The notes: generated by a model not told the origin, from the sequence alone. A DNA stretch of 63,180 nucleotides from DAOPXV01 sp035352535 (GCA_964545075.1 CAZJFS010000006.1:1-63180), one strand, 5' to 3'. Counted from the first letter of the stretch, positions 42,856 through 51,931 are shown. Translations and numbers: made by a program.

Positions 42856-44193
42856 TTAATAAAAGCCGAAGAATCTGGCGACAGCCGGCCCGATACCCGC
42901 CATATTAAACGATATCGGAACCATAAGGACCGCGAGAAGGTTCAGGCGGCGCGAATGCCAAAAATTAGGAACCAGGCCGAGGGCCGTCGAAACGGCGAGC
43001 AATACAAGACCCTGCCAGCTGCATATCCAGGCGGTAAGGCCGACGAGTATAACGCAACCCGCCATGGAGAAATATTTATAATCGATGGCTTCCACGAGAT
43101 GGGCGCAAACCTTTGAGAACCAGCCCGAGAGAAGGAAGGATACCGCGCCCGTAAGAGCGATAACGCCCGATATCATATAAAACTGTTCGGCTGTTTCAGG
43201 AACGAAGAAAAGGCTTATGTTTATGGCCGCGCCGCCCCTTCTCATGAATACGCCGGGCATGAAGAACAATAAGAGCGCGCCGACGTAATAAATTATACGC
43301 CCCACGCCGCCGCCTATTAAAAACTGTCTTTCGCCGGATGTGACGGTGAGATGGCCGGTGAGTAAAAGCGCCGGGCCGGGTGTCATACCCGGGATAACGG
43401 CCGCGAACATTCCGGCGAGAAAACCCGAGGCGCCGCCGCGCATAACGTCGTGAGGAGCGCATTCGACTGATTCGCATATATGCTGTTTCGGGATGTTTAT
43501 CTTCGTTATGATCGTCATTATCTGCGACGGCACTGCGAAAAGTCCTACGAAAAGAGGCATAAGCGATTGAAATGAATTTTCGACCGGGATAATGGTGTTA
43601 AAGAACACGAACATACCGAGTATTCCGGAGATTATGAAAGTGAAATAGCCCATGGAAAGTTGAACCCAGCCATCCATAAACCTCTGCCAGCCGGTCTTTC
43701 CAACGCCGTGATCCTTGGGCCATTCGGTCATCAATATAAAAGCCATGACAAGTCCGACTATCCAGTAAACGTGAGGTTGAGTCAGCCTTCGTATAAGAGC
43801 GAAGACCGACGGAAAAATTGGAAACAGAAGCGTTATTATCATTATGGCTATAAGGCTTCCGAAAGCGCTTATCATTACCGCTTCGTGAGCGCGGCCTTCC
43901 AGCAGGAAGCGCTCATGCGGGAGCATTATACTTCTGAAGCTGTCGTCATTAGGCTGCATATATTGTGAAGAAATCGTGAAAAGCATCGAAAAGCTAACGA
44001 CCATGCCTATCATGAAGCTGGTCAGAACGAGCGGATGAAGCGTGGCGAAAAGATCGGCCGCTGTAAAGGAGAACAACATCGTTATCGCTATTACGTTATA
44101 TATGTGAAGCCCGGGAATGAGCGAAGCTAAAAGCGAAATTAAAACTCCGACAAGGGCCGCTATGGATGAATATATTATTAAACTTAATTCCAT
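42856..44193 (-). CDS. TctA-like multi-span membrane protein (COG1784-type)
   Basis: About 446 residues with ten or more hydrophobic spans. Family-like motifs are LLASLIPGLHIYNV near the N-terminus and AAVIPGMTPGPALLLTGH in the second half, the two inverted re-entrant PGL/PGMTPG loops typical of the TctA superfamily (pfam01970). Classic tripartite tricarboxylate transporters also need TctB and TctC, which are absent, as in the archaeal COG1784 group. The substrate is unknown. AGGAGG lies 11 nt before ATG 44193; a TTG at 44202 is nearer but too close. It is the last gene of an operon with two zinc-ribbon membrane proteins. Confidence 0.78.
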   Translation of the reverse strand: MELSLIIYSSIAALVGVLISLLASLIPGLHIYNVIAITMLFSFTAADLFATLHPLVLTSFMIGMVVSFSMLFTISSQYMQPNDDSFRSIMLPHERFLLEGRAHEAVMISAFGSLIAIMIITLLFPIFPSVFALIRRLTQPHVYWIVGLVMAFILMTEWPKDHGVGKTGWQRFMDGWVQLSMGYFTFIISGILGMFVFFNTIIPVENSFQSLMPLFVGLFAVPSQIMTIITKINIPKQHICESVECAPHDVMRGGASGFLAGMFAAVIPGMTPGPALLLTGHLTVTSGERQFLIGGGVGRIIYYVGALLLFFMPGVFMRRGGAAINISLFFVPETAEQFYMISGVIALTGAVSFLLSGWFSKVCAHLVEAIDYKYFSMAGCVILVGLTAWICSWQGLVLLAVSTALGLVPNFWHSRRLNLLAVLMVPISFNMAGIGPAVARFFGFY

Positions 44194-44209
44194 TTCTCTC
44201 AATTCCTCC

Positions 44210-45091
44210 TTATTTAATGATTACTACGGCGTTCGGATCGTCTTCCGAGACCTTGATCTCCCAGCGTTCGCCGCGGTCGTAATACAGAAAGCGCCCGCTT
44301 ATGGACACGTTCTGGTTATCCGAAAAAGCCTGCGGGTCGGCTCCGAATATCATGAGAGTTCTCTGCTGGCCAGGATCCGCAGCCTCCATAATGAATTTCT
44401 TGGCCCTTTTAAGTATAACGGCTTTTTTAACCGAAACGACTTTTTCCTTATATTTATCGGGGTTATCGAGTAATTCGGTTATCGTCGCTTCGACCGCGGC
44501 GTCTTCCGAAGATCTTCCGACGACCTTCAAAAATTCCGCGCCGGCGAGACTTAAAGTCCTATAACCTTTTCCGGCGTAAAGCGACGCCGATGCCTCGACT
44601 ATGTCGCCTACCTTTGGAACGATATTTTTATTTTTCATCTCGGCCGCGATCTCGCCTTCCGCTTTAAGTTTTATAACCGAATCGCCTTCTTCGCTTTCTT
44701 TTTCGGACTTATCCATAAGTTCGAACTGAAGCGTGGGGCGTTTTTTATATTTATCGTTGAATTCGCTTACGCGCTTGACCTGCGCTAAAACCCTCACATG
44801 TTGGAAGTTTTTGGTTTCATTAAGCGACGAGATTATATCGTATTGAGGTTTATACGCCGCAGCTATCGCGAAATACATTAAAGCCGCCAGAAAAAGTACG
44901 ATCGTCGACATATTTATACTTTTAACGCGGATGCGCTCATCGACTGACGTAAGAGTGCTGCAGTATGTGCAACGCTTTATCATTCCTATCTGGCGTCCAC
45001 AGCTGGGGCAGAATCCGGGGTTGGCCATTTTCAGACTGTCTTCGGCGATAGTTTCAAAATAATTTTTATCTAAGCTCTTTTTATCTTCCAA
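44210..45091 (-). CDS. Zinc-ribbon, single-span membrane protein with OB-like domains
   Basis: The N-terminus has CPSCGRQIGMIKRCTYC, a four-Cys zinc ribbon, followed by one membrane helix (STIVLFLAALMYFAIAAAY). About 200 extracytoplasmic or cytoplasmic residues remain, with two OB-fold-like stretches: VRVLAQVKRVSEFNDKYK and VSISGRFLYYDRGERWEIKV. Its neighbour at 45110 has the same layout, so the two are paralogues. The start is probably TTG 45091, with GAAGGGG about 11 nt upstream. Function unknown; the zinc ribbon may face the cytosol while the OB-like part handles a ligand or partner of the permease next door. Confidence 0.75.
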   Translation of the reverse strand: MEDKKSLDKNYFETIAEDSLKMANPGFCPSCGRQIGMIKRCTYCSTLTSVDERIRVKSINMSTIVLFLAALMYFAIAAAYKPQYDIISSLNETKNFQHVRVLAQVKRVSEFNDKYKKRPTLQFELMDKSEKESEEGDSVIKLKAEGEIAAEMKNKNIVPKVGDIVEASASLYAGKGYRTLSLAGAEFLKVVGRSSEDAAVEATITELLDNPDKYKEKVVSVKKAVILKRAKKFIMEAADPGQQRTLMIFGADPQAFSDNQNVSISGRFLYYDRGERWEIKVSEDDPNAVVIIK

Positions 45092-45109
45092 TTTATTTCA
45101 ACCCCTTCG

Positions 45110-45997
45110 TTAAATATTGTCGGTTTTGACGGTGGCTTCGTCCGTCTTGACTATGGCCTGAGTTTCAGGGATAACGATGACGGGGAACGCGCTTCCCTTT
45201 TTGCCGCGCCAGTCGACCGCTCCGGTTATGGTAACCAGATCTCCTGCTTTAGGACGTTCCTTCCATTCTTCGGGGTTTTCCTTAACGAGTTTATTTATTT
45301 GAAGCACGCTTAAAGGTATCGACGCCGTGACGGTTCCCGAAGCCATGTCGTCTATCGTTATATTCGTCTCGTACCTGCCGTCGGAAACATCGGATATGCG
45401 GCCTGAAACTTTAACGCGTTCGCCTTTTTTCAAATTCTCAGGCGTCTGGTTCGTGAAATTTTTCAAAGGCGTCGCCTTGGCCGGGACCGTTCTTTCGATA
45501 TCTATTCCATAGGCGGAACCCAGTATGAGCATTCCGCCCTTTCCTTTGTGCTGAAAACTGGCTCTGAGTTTGATTTTATCGCCAAGACAGGGGATCTTTT
45601 TAGAGTCTACGAGTTCGCGCGTGGCGTCGTCATAACAACGCACGAGCATAAGGGCGGAGTTGTCGTCGATCTCAAATTCCATCGAACCGCCGCTTTCTTC
45701 GCCCTTATCCGTCGCGGCATAATATTTAACGGGGCCGTTTACGGCGGCTTTTACGGTTATCTGAGCGAAATTGCTTCTCCTGGAAAGCGAATCAAGCTTT
45801 ACCTCCGGATTTCCATAGTGAACGCCTATATATTGAAGCACGAAAAGCCCCAACACGGCGACAACCGGAGACAGATATTTCAACAGCCGGACCGAGGTCC
45901 TTTTAGGGTTGAACGTTCTGCAAAAATGGCAAACTTCGCAGGCTCCGATGTAGCGGCCGCAGCTTTTGCAGTGCGTTTCAATAAAATTCTGGGGCAT
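45110..45997 (-). CDS. Zinc-ribbon, single-span membrane protein with OB-like domains, paralogue
   Basis: CKSCGRYIGACEVCHFC forms the N-terminal zinc ribbon, and a membrane helix follows (LSPVVAVLGLFVLQYIGVHY). The rest contains OB-like strands such as ERVKVSGRISDVSDGRYETN and LVTITGAVDWRGKKGSAFPV. It is first in a three-gene operon (45997 to 42856) driven by a perfect consensus promoter at 46146-46174. It shares the layout but little sequence with the product of 44210, so the duplication is old. No enzymatic motif was seen. Confidence 0.75.
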   Translation of the reverse strand: MPQNFIETHCKSCGRYIGACEVCHFCRTFNPKRTSVRLLKYLSPVVAVLGLFVLQYIGVHYGNPEVKLDSLSRRSNFAQITVKAAVNGPVKYYAATDKGEESGGSMEFEIDDNSALMLVRCYDDATRELVDSKKIPCLGDKIKLRASFQHKGKGGMLILGSAYGIDIERTVPAKATPLKNFTNQTPENLKKGERVKVSGRISDVSDGRYETNITIDDMASGTVTASIPLSVLQINKLVKENPEEWKERPKAGDLVTITGAVDWRGKKGSAFPVIVIPETQAIVKTDEATVKTDNI

Positions 45998-46145
45998 GAT
46001 GACCTGTTCGATTTCAGGTTTTAGTTTAATGGCGGGCCTCCTGATTCTTTATGTAATAAATATTATTATCTTATAATTCAGGCAGTAACATGGCGGGCGG
46101 GAAATAAAACATGAAATATGAGCGTTTGTTAGTTTTTTGCTAATG

Positions 46146-46174
46146 ATTATATCAAAAATGTTAATGAGTGTCAA
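46146..46174 (-). promoter_or_regulatory. Perfect sigma-70 promoter of the zinc-ribbon/permease operon
   Basis: Minus strand TTGACA (46169-46174), 17 bp, TATAAT (46146-46151), about 150 nt before the start at 45997. Confidence 0.78.
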
Positions 46175-46203
46175 TTTGATAAGTAATGATTATATAAAAA
46201 TTC

Positions 46204-46232
46204 TTTACATAATTGATTTTATATGATATAAT
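46204..46232 (+). promoter_or_regulatory. Promoter of tRNA-Leu
   Basis: TTTACA (46204-46209), 17 bp, TATAAT (46227-46232); tRNA begins 16 nt later. Confidence 0.8.
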
Positions 46233-46248
46233 TAACAAGTCAACAAAA

Positions 46249-46332
46249 GTCGGAGTGGCGGAATTGGCAGACGCGCTAGATTCAGGTTCTAGTGGCCTTG
46301 TGCTCGTGCGGGTTCAAGTCCCGCCTTCGACA
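46249..46332 (+). tRNA. tRNA-Leu (anticodon CAG)
   Basis: An 84-nt class II tRNA. The acceptor GTCGGAG pairs with CTTCGAC, leaving discriminator A. The anticodon arm is CTAGA-TTCAGGT-TCTAG with anticodon CAG. A long variable arm and the T-arm CGGG-TTCAAGT-CCCG follow. CCA is not encoded. A hairpin terminator follows directly at 46341-46366. Confidence 0.96.
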
Positions 46333-46340
46333 TTACGGAA

Positions 46341-46366
46341 AAGCTCCTCGCAAGAGGGGTTTTTTT
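46341..46366 (+). terminator. Terminator of tRNA-Leu
   Basis: AAGCTCCTC-GCAA-GAGGGGTTT with a T7 run. Confidence 0.88.
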
Positions 46367-46396
46367 GTTTTTCATCGCATATTTTTTTAGCGATAA

Positions 46397-46558
46397 GCAG
46401 ATATTGTTGAGCGTGTATCTCGGAATATAAAATGTGACGCCATTGGAATTTTTCACGGGATCGCCAAAAGTTTTATTCTCAACGACAAGCTTTTCGGGGC
46501 CTGAAACTATAGACCCGATAACTTCATTAGCCGCCTTGTTGATTAAATTATAGCTTAA
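46397..46558 (-). pseudogene. Decayed C-terminal fragment of a C11 (clostripain-family) peptidase gene
   Basis: The minus-strand frame reads LSYNLINKAANEVIGSIVSG, PEKLVVENKTFGDPVKNSNG and VTFYIPRYTLNNIC. It aligns with the end of the intact C11 protein encoded at 58452-59783: INNAAREVIETLVSSP against INKAANEVIGSIVSGP, and GMSIYFPR against GVTFYIPR. There is no start codon or Shine-Dalgarno, and the catalytic region is missing. It is a remnant in the 346-bp gap between tRNA-Leu and the D-aminoacylase gene. A tRNA 3' flank is a common integration site, but no attachment repeat was seen. Confidence 0.6.
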
Positions 46559-46570
46559 CCAATAAAAATA

Positions 46571-46598
46571 AAAAAACCTCGCGAAAGCTGGGGTTTTT
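46571..46598. terminator. Bidirectional terminator
   Basis: AAAAAACCTCGC-GAAA-GCTGGGGTTTTT with T-runs on both strands; it can end the D-aminoacylase transcript on the minus strand. Confidence 0.72.
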
Positions 46599-46678
46599 GT
46601 TTTAGTGCGCCCGGCACGGACGATAACTTGAGGATAAAAATCCGCTATGGGGTGAACTTTTAAAAGTTTAAGGCGTTT

Positions 46679-48382
46679 TTATTCAGGTGAATGCGGTATC
46701 ATTCCGGCAGCGGTTCTTTTACCGGAAATATTTGAGATGTCAGATTCCTGTTTCCGGTCTTTAATTAACTTCAAGGGCCTGCCGCCAGACCTGCCCGTGA
46801 TCTTTCCGGATTCGATCGAGATAACGCCGTTTATCAGCAGATACATCACGCCCGTAGAATATAATTCGCGTTCCCTGTACGTGGCGCGGTCGGTGAAATT
46901 TTTAAGATCTATGACGGCGATATCGGCGAAGTTGCCGGGCGCTATCATTCCGCGGCCCTTCAATCCGAATTTTTTCGCGGGAAGCGACGTCATTGAACGG
47001 ATGGCGTCGTTCACACTCATGAGTTTTTCCTCAATCGCGTATTTTCTTATTTTGTGCGGAAAACACCCGTAAAATCTCGGGTGGGGCGACATTCCCGGCC
47101 TGAATACCGTGTAGCCGTCGGAAACCGTGAAAACGTAATCATGCGGCATGTTGCCACGGTTGACCTCTTCGCTGATCTCGAAGAAAAGCGCGAACGGAAC
47201 GCTGTCCATGCAGCACAGAGACACGTAAGCCTCGGCGGGAGTGGAGTTTTCCATTTTCGCGATATCCGCGATGGTCTTATTCGTGTATTTCGGTTCAGCC
47301 GGGGAGAAAGTGATCATGATCTTTTCCGGGCCAAGGAAGGAAAAGATCCTTTCGGCCTCTTTTTTTAAAATAAGCCGGCCTTCGGGAGTTTTGTATTTAT
47401 CGACTACCCCTGTCGCGCTTTTAAACTCATCGGCAAGGCGATAGGAAAGAACCGCGTATCCGGCCTCGTAAGGGTGCTGATCGGCTGTTATATCGATCCC
47501 TTCGCGCCTGGCTTTTTCTATCAGGCCGTACATCTGTTTCGCCTCGACGCTATTCCACGGAAGGTTCAGCTGGATATGAGAGATATGGACCGGGGCCTTC
47601 GCGCGGCGACCTATCTCGACAGTTTCCCTTATCGCCGTCAGAACGCCCGGCACGCCTTTTTTATCGAGCGTTCCAGTGTTGTCTCGGATGTGGGCGACAT
47701 AGACGCCGCCATATTTATTGACGACCTTTGCGATCTCGACGAGCTCATCGGTGGTCGTAAAGCAGTCCGGCGCGTACTCGAGGCCCACGGAAACACCGAT
47801 GGCGCCATTTTTCATCTGTTGCTCCACGTTCTTTTTAAGGCTTTCGAGCTGGTCCGGCGTGAGCTCGCGGGGCTGGTCTTTTCCAAAAAGTTTTGTCCTG
47901 ATCTCGCCGTAAGGTATCAGGTGATAGACGTTGGTCCCGTACTTTATGAGGCCCGCGAGGCCGAGCCATTTATCGGTGTCGGCGTACCCCTGGCCGCAAA
48001 GCCCGGTGACTATGGTCGTTACGCCCTGTGTGATATAGTTGTAATTGCCCTTCCAGGCCGGAACTAGCAGGGACATATAACGCTTGTCTCCCGCTTTATT
48101 AAAAAGCATGTCGGAATGATTATGCACGTCGATGAAACCTGGCGCGACGATAAATCCCCTGGCGTCTATGACCTTTTTCGCTTCCGCGCCCGAAAGATCA
48201 CCTATGGCGGATATTTTATCGTCGGCGATGCCTATATCGACAACGCGGGGGCCGTTGGAGGAGCCGTCATATACGGTCCCTTGCGAGATCAGTATATCGA
48301 ACCCGGCGGCGAGGGACTGTAACGGACAGGCAAAAATAAAGAACATGACAATTGAAGTAGCTACAAAAACAATTCTTTTCAT
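46679..48382 (-). CDS. Exported N-acyl-D-amino-acid deacylase (D-aminoacylase family amidohydrolase)
   Basis: A signal peptide (FVATSIVMFFIFACPLQSLA) leads into an amidohydrolase. FIDVHNHSD is the HxH metal motif; HIRDNTG, HISHIQL and TADQHPYEAGY carry further ligands; and FTVSDGYTVF holds the catalytic Asp. HPRFYGCFPHKIRKYA and SLPAKKFGLKGRGMI are typical of the D-aminoacylase/dihydroorotase-like branch, and NFADIAVIDLKNF closes the small beta domain. It would release D-amino acids from N-acyl-D-amino acids outside the cytoplasm. At 567 residues it is longer than the usual 480-530, with a polar tail. It is followed by a bidirectional terminator. Confidence 0.9.
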   Translation of the reverse strand: MKRIVFVATSIVMFFIFACPLQSLAAGFDILISQGTVYDGSSNGPRVVDIGIADDKISAIGDLSGAEAKKVIDARGFIVAPGFIDVHNHSDMLFNKAGDKRYMSLLVPAWKGNYNYITQGVTTIVTGLCGQGYADTDKWLGLAGLIKYGTNVYHLIPYGEIRTKLFGKDQPRELTPDQLESLKKNVEQQMKNGAIGVSVGLEYAPDCFTTTDELVEIAKVVNKYGGVYVAHIRDNTGTLDKKGVPGVLTAIRETVEIGRRAKAPVHISHIQLNLPWNSVEAKQMYGLIEKARREGIDITADQHPYEAGYAVLSYRLADEFKSATGVVDKYKTPEGRLILKKEAERIFSFLGPEKIMITFSPAEPKYTNKTIADIAKMENSTPAEAYVSLCCMDSVPFALFFEISEEVNRGNMPHDYVFTVSDGYTVFRPGMSPHPRFYGCFPHKIRKYAIEEKLMSVNDAIRSMTSLPAKKFGLKGRGMIAPGNFADIAVIDLKNFTDRATYRERELYSTGVMYLLINGVISIESGKITGRSGGRPLKLIKDRKQESDISNISGKRTAAGMIPHSPE

Positions 48383-48659
48383 TGCTTTTTTTCTCCCGTA
48401 AGTTTAATTTTTCATATCGATGAATGCCATCATTTAAGCAATATCAGTTTCCGGGAATATTATCAATATGAATTAAAGCATATAACTTTTGCGCCTTTTT
48501 AATTCTGTGATCCTGTAAAGTTACTATATTCACATCAGACGTCGATCCGATCTTTTTCATTCGCGCGACGGTTTTATCGCCGCCTTAATGAAATGATTGA
48601 ATAAAGCGGTAATTATACGCGTTATTGTCCTCACGCTATTGACGATCGTCAATTCTCTT

Positions 48660-50249
48660 TTATCTTCCAAAAAGCCGGCAGTACTTTTTAATCTGAAGCG
48701 CGTCCATCATTTTAAGGTCCGCGCCCCTAAGCCTGTAACTCCAGTTTTTCTCGCCGAAAGTGCCGGGAGTGTTCATGCGCCCGGCATTATCGATCCCGAT
48801 GATATCCTGAAACGGAACGATGGCGATGTCGCATACCGACGACATTGCGAGCTTCACCATGTCGCGGGCGACGTTCTTTCCGTCGGAACCGGTATAATCG
48901 CGGACAAATTTCTGCACCTTCGGGTCCAGGTTTTCATACCAGCCGGCGGTCGTTTCGTTATCGTGAGTTCCGGTATAAACCAGGGCGTGGGACGAATTGA
49001 AAGTGTGCGGCAGATATTTCGCGGCATCGCCGTCGTTTCCGGAGAAACCGAACTGAAGTATCTTCATGCCGTAAAATCCGAATTCATCGCGCAGTCTTTC
49101 GACTTCGGGAGTGATCACGCCAAGATCCTCCGCTATGATCGGAAGAGTTCCGAGGGATTTTCTTATCGCGCGAAAAAGTTCGAGCCCCGGCGCTTTAACC
49201 CATTTACCGTTGACGGCGGTCTTTTCGGAAGCCGGAATTTCCCAGTATGCCTCGAAACCCCTGAAATGGTCGATCCTTATAATGTCAAAAAGAACGAGCG
49301 TGTTTTTAAAACGGGCGATCCACCACGCAAACCCGCTTCTTTTAAGGGCCTTCCAGTCGTAAACCGGATTACCCCAGTACTGGCCGGTCTTGCTGAAAAA
49401 ATCGGGCGGAACTCCAGCGACGGCGACGGGCTTGCCTTTCGCGTCCAGGCAAAATATTTCAGGATGCACCCATGCGTCGGCTCCGTCGTACGCAACGAAT
49501 ATGGGTATGTCGCCAACGAGCTTTACGCCATTCGCGTTAGCGTATTTTTTAAGCGCCAGCCATTGTTTAAAGAATTCGAATTGCAAAAATTTGAAGAAAC
49601 CGATCTGATCGCGAAGTTCGGAACGAGCTATAGAAATCGCCTTTTTCTCGCGCCTGACCAGAGATCGGTCCCAATCGGACCAGACGGCCCCGTTGTTCCT
49701 TTCTTTAAGCGCCATGAAAAGAGCGAAATCATCCAGCCAGAGCGCGTCGTTTTCCGCGAGGAAACTTTCATACTCACGGACGGCGGGACCGGATTTCAGC
49801 TTTCGAAAATTTTCATACGCTTTATTGAAAAGACTTCTTTTGTAGTTTATGACAAGGCCGAAATTAACCTTAGTCTCGGAAAACGCCGGAATATATTCGA
49901 TATCGGCCGGAACCAGAAGACCTTCAGCGACTAGCATATCAGGGCTTATCAAAAGAGGGTTCCCGGCGAACGCGGAAAAGCAGGCGTACGGCGAGTCGCC
50001 GAAACCCGTCGGCCCCATAGGAAGCGTCTGCCATAGCGTGGCGCCGCTCAGTTTAAGATAATCGACGAATTTATAAGCGGCTTCGCCAAGATCGCCTATT
50101 CCGTACCTGCCCGGAAGCGATGTAGGATGTAATAAAACGCCGAAAGAGCGTTTGAACTTTATCTGATCCGCCGCCGAAACCCGAATGGAAAACGCCATTA
50201 TCGCCGTTATCACTATAAGAATTAACATCCCGAAAGACTTGAAATTCAT
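48660..50249 (-). CDS. malQ: 4-alpha-glucanotransferase (amylomaltase) with a signal peptide
   Basis: The GH77 motifs are complete: RSFGVLLHPTSLPGRYGIGD, LPMGPTGFGDSPYACFSAFA, nucleophile Asp in RIDHFRGFEAYWEIP, acid Glu in IIAEDLGVITP and YTGTHDNETTAGW. It transfers alpha-1,4-glucan chains between maltodextrins. The first 27 residues (GMLILIVITAIMAFSIRVSA) form a Sec signal peptide, unusual because amylomaltases normally act in the cytoplasm. GGGGATGACG precedes ATG 50249. No amylase or maltose transporter is adjacent. The 277-bp gap downstream of the start of the neighbouring deacylase gene (48383-48659) holds nothing recognisable. Confidence 0.93.
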   Translation of the reverse strand: MNFKSFGMLILIVITAIMAFSIRVSAADQIKFKRSFGVLLHPTSLPGRYGIGDLGEAAYKFVDYLKLSGATLWQTLPMGPTGFGDSPYACFSAFAGNPLLISPDMLVAEGLLVPADIEYIPAFSETKVNFGLVINYKRSLFNKAYENFRKLKSGPAVREYESFLAENDALWLDDFALFMALKERNNGAVWSDWDRSLVRREKKAISIARSELRDQIGFFKFLQFEFFKQWLALKKYANANGVKLVGDIPIFVAYDGADAWVHPEIFCLDAKGKPVAVAGVPPDFFSKTGQYWGNPVYDWKALKRSGFAWWIARFKNTLVLFDIIRIDHFRGFEAYWEIPASEKTAVNGKWVKAPGLELFRAIRKSLGTLPIIAEDLGVITPEVERLRDEFGFYGMKILQFGFSGNDGDAAKYLPHTFNSSHALVYTGTHDNETTAGWYENLDPKVQKFVRDYTGSDGKNVARDMVKLAMSSVCDIAIVPFQDIIGIDNAGRMNTPGTFGEKNWSYRLRGADLKMMDALQIKKYCRLFGR

Positions 50250-50362
50250 TAAACGTCATCCCCTTTATCAAGTTGTTTTTTCACGCTTGTAATTTCATGA
50301 TTTTATCAGAATATTTGTTTTTTGTCATTTATAATTTTTACGCTATCGCCCGACCATTAAGT

Positions 50363-50405
50363 AAAAGGAACCGGCCACTTAAAGCGGCAACCGGTTCCTT
50401 TTATA
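50363..50405. terminator. Intrinsic terminator, bidirectional
   Basis: AAAAGGAACCGG and CCGGTTCCTTTT around CCACTTAAAGCGGCAA. It follows the SH3 protein gene on the minus strand. Confidence 0.85.
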
Positions 50406-50454
50406 ATTTTATTTATTCTTTTGCAGACTATACGAGACCGTATTATTAACCCTG

Positions 50455-51651
50455 TTATCTTACCGATGCGAAAGGATCGTAAACAGCGGTTACGCGGCGA
50501 TTATAACCGTATTTTGCGTCGCCGTATTTTTTGGCCGACCCGCCATTCATGCAATTATACATCTGATCCGCCGTCTGAAGGGTAGCGCCTTTAAGGCAGT
50601 CTGCAAAGCGCGGAACGCCCTGCTCGTCCTTCCCGACATAAACGAACCAGTGGTGCGCGTCATTCTCCGGGCTGTAAGCGGGATCATAGTCATAGTGAAC
50701 CTTCACGTGGATAAGCATTCCCGGCAGCAGCTGGCCGGCTTCGACCGCCTTCGGAAGTTCGTTTATATAATATCCGCGAAGCGTCGTATCGGCGGGCCAT
50801 ATAGCCTGTGGCTGAGTGTATTCCTTGCCGCCGTCGGGGGCCCCGGCTTCATGCGCTACCGTTCCGGCATATTGAAGGCATTTATTGGGCGTCGTATACC
50901 ACTGCGTGCGCATCGCGGCCTCGATGCCTTCTCTCAGTTCGGCCGGAATCCCGGGGCCGTTTATGCCGCCTTTTGCGACCGTTTGAGATGCAGAGGCGGA
51001 AGCGGAAGGAGCGGCGGCGGTTCCAGACGCGGAGGCCTGGCCTGATTGCGCGGCCGGCGTATTCTTGCCGTTAACGCTGACGAGGGTGCTGTGAACGTAA
51101 GCCTTGCCTTCGCCGTAGCGGATAATATACCAGTCGCCGTCCACGCCGATTATCTCAACTTGAGTTCCAAGCTTGTATCCGTCGATGATCTCACCCCACG
51201 CCGAGCGGCGGACATTAAGGGAATATATGGCTGTCGTCGTTCCGACCGCCGGAAGATCGATCTTTGGCGTTACGATCTTTGGAGTTCCCGATTCGATCGT
51301 TACGAGTGAGGAGTGGACGTATGCCGTTCCCGTGTTGTATCTGATCTGATACCAGTCTCCTTCGCGCGCGAGAATGTCGACTTTTACCCCGGGAAGAAAG
51401 CCGTCGATTACTTTACCGTCAGGAGTATTTCTGACATTGAGTTTATAAAGAGCGGTAACGACGCCGATTACCGGGCCGGTTTCCTGCGCCTTGACATTAG
51501 TGGCTATAGCGGTGGAATTTGAACCCGAACCGGAATCGAGACTATCCGAAAGCGCTTCTATACCGGCAGCAGAAACTGAAAGCGGCGCGGAAAAGGATAT
51601 TGAAGCGGATAGCATAATAGATAACACAAATTTTTTATGATCATAGATCAT
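50455..51651 (-). CDS. Secreted protein: two SH3b domains and a C-terminal cysteine-peptidase-like domain
   Basis: A signal peptide (FVLSIMLSASISFSAPLSVSA) is followed by two bacterial SH3 domains (about residues 58-118 and 133-190; ALYKLNVRNTPDGKVIDGF and AIYSLNVRRSAWGEIIDGY). A Ser/Ala linker leads to a C-terminal domain (about 235-390) with Cys in NKCLQYAG and His in DAHHWFVYVG, the order seen in NlpC/P60 or CHAP peptidoglycan hydrolases. The family of this domain is not certain. It would bind and possibly cut cell-wall peptides. The upstream gap 51652-51979 contains only the promoter of the lipoprotein gene. Confidence 0.8.
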   Translation of the reverse strand: MIYDHKKFVLSIMLSASISFSAPLSVSAAGIEALSDSLDSGSGSNSTAIATNVKAQETGPVIGVVTALYKLNVRNTPDGKVIDGFLPGVKVDILAREGDWYQIRYNTGTAYVHSSLVTIESGTPKIVTPKIDLPAVGTTTAIYSLNVRRSAWGEIIDGYKLGTQVEIIGVDGDWYIIRYGEGKAYVHSTLVSVNGKNTPAAQSGQASASGTAAAPSASASASQTVAKGGINGPGIPAELREGIEAAMRTQWYTTPNKCLQYAGTVAHEAGAPDGGKEYTQPQAIWPADTTLRGYYINELPKAVEAGQLLPGMLIHVKVHYDYDPAYSPENDAHHWFVYVGKDEQGVPRFADCLKGATLQTADQMYNCMNGGSAKKYGDAKYGYNRRVTAVYDPFASVR

Positions 51652-51902
51652 GGCTGGTCCTCCCCTATATTTATTATTTCATAATCGCATGGAAATTTAT
51701 TCGCCGTCCGGGCGATCTCTTTACTTATTACTATAAAAATCTAAAATATGTTTCATATTATATTTTTTTCATTAGAAATAATTTAATCATTAGAAAACGG
51801 AGGCGCTTTCGTAATTCTTACGCCGGCGGCGCGTCAGGGCCGTTTGCGCGACCGGTCAAGCCGGAATCTCAACCGCCAAAATAATTTCTGTCAAACCATT
51901 TC

Positions 51903-51931
51903 TTGATTTTAAATTTATATTTGTGTATAAT
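51903..51931 (+). promoter_or_regulatory. Sigma-70 promoter of the lipoprotein gene
   Basis: TTGATT (51903-51908), 17 bp, TATAAT (51926-51931), about 48 nt before ATG 51980. Nothing else was recognised in the 328-bp gap. Confidence 0.75.

Noticed and set aside
46060..46200. Partial direct repeats TAATGATTATAT around 46141 and 46185 as a possible attachment site or CRISPR-like repeat
   Set aside because: Only two AT-rich copies, one of which is simply the -10 region of a consensus promoter.
48597..49934. Long plus-strand frame (445 codons) opposite malQ
   Set aside because: It is an antisense shadow of a complete GH77 gene with no ribosome binding site.
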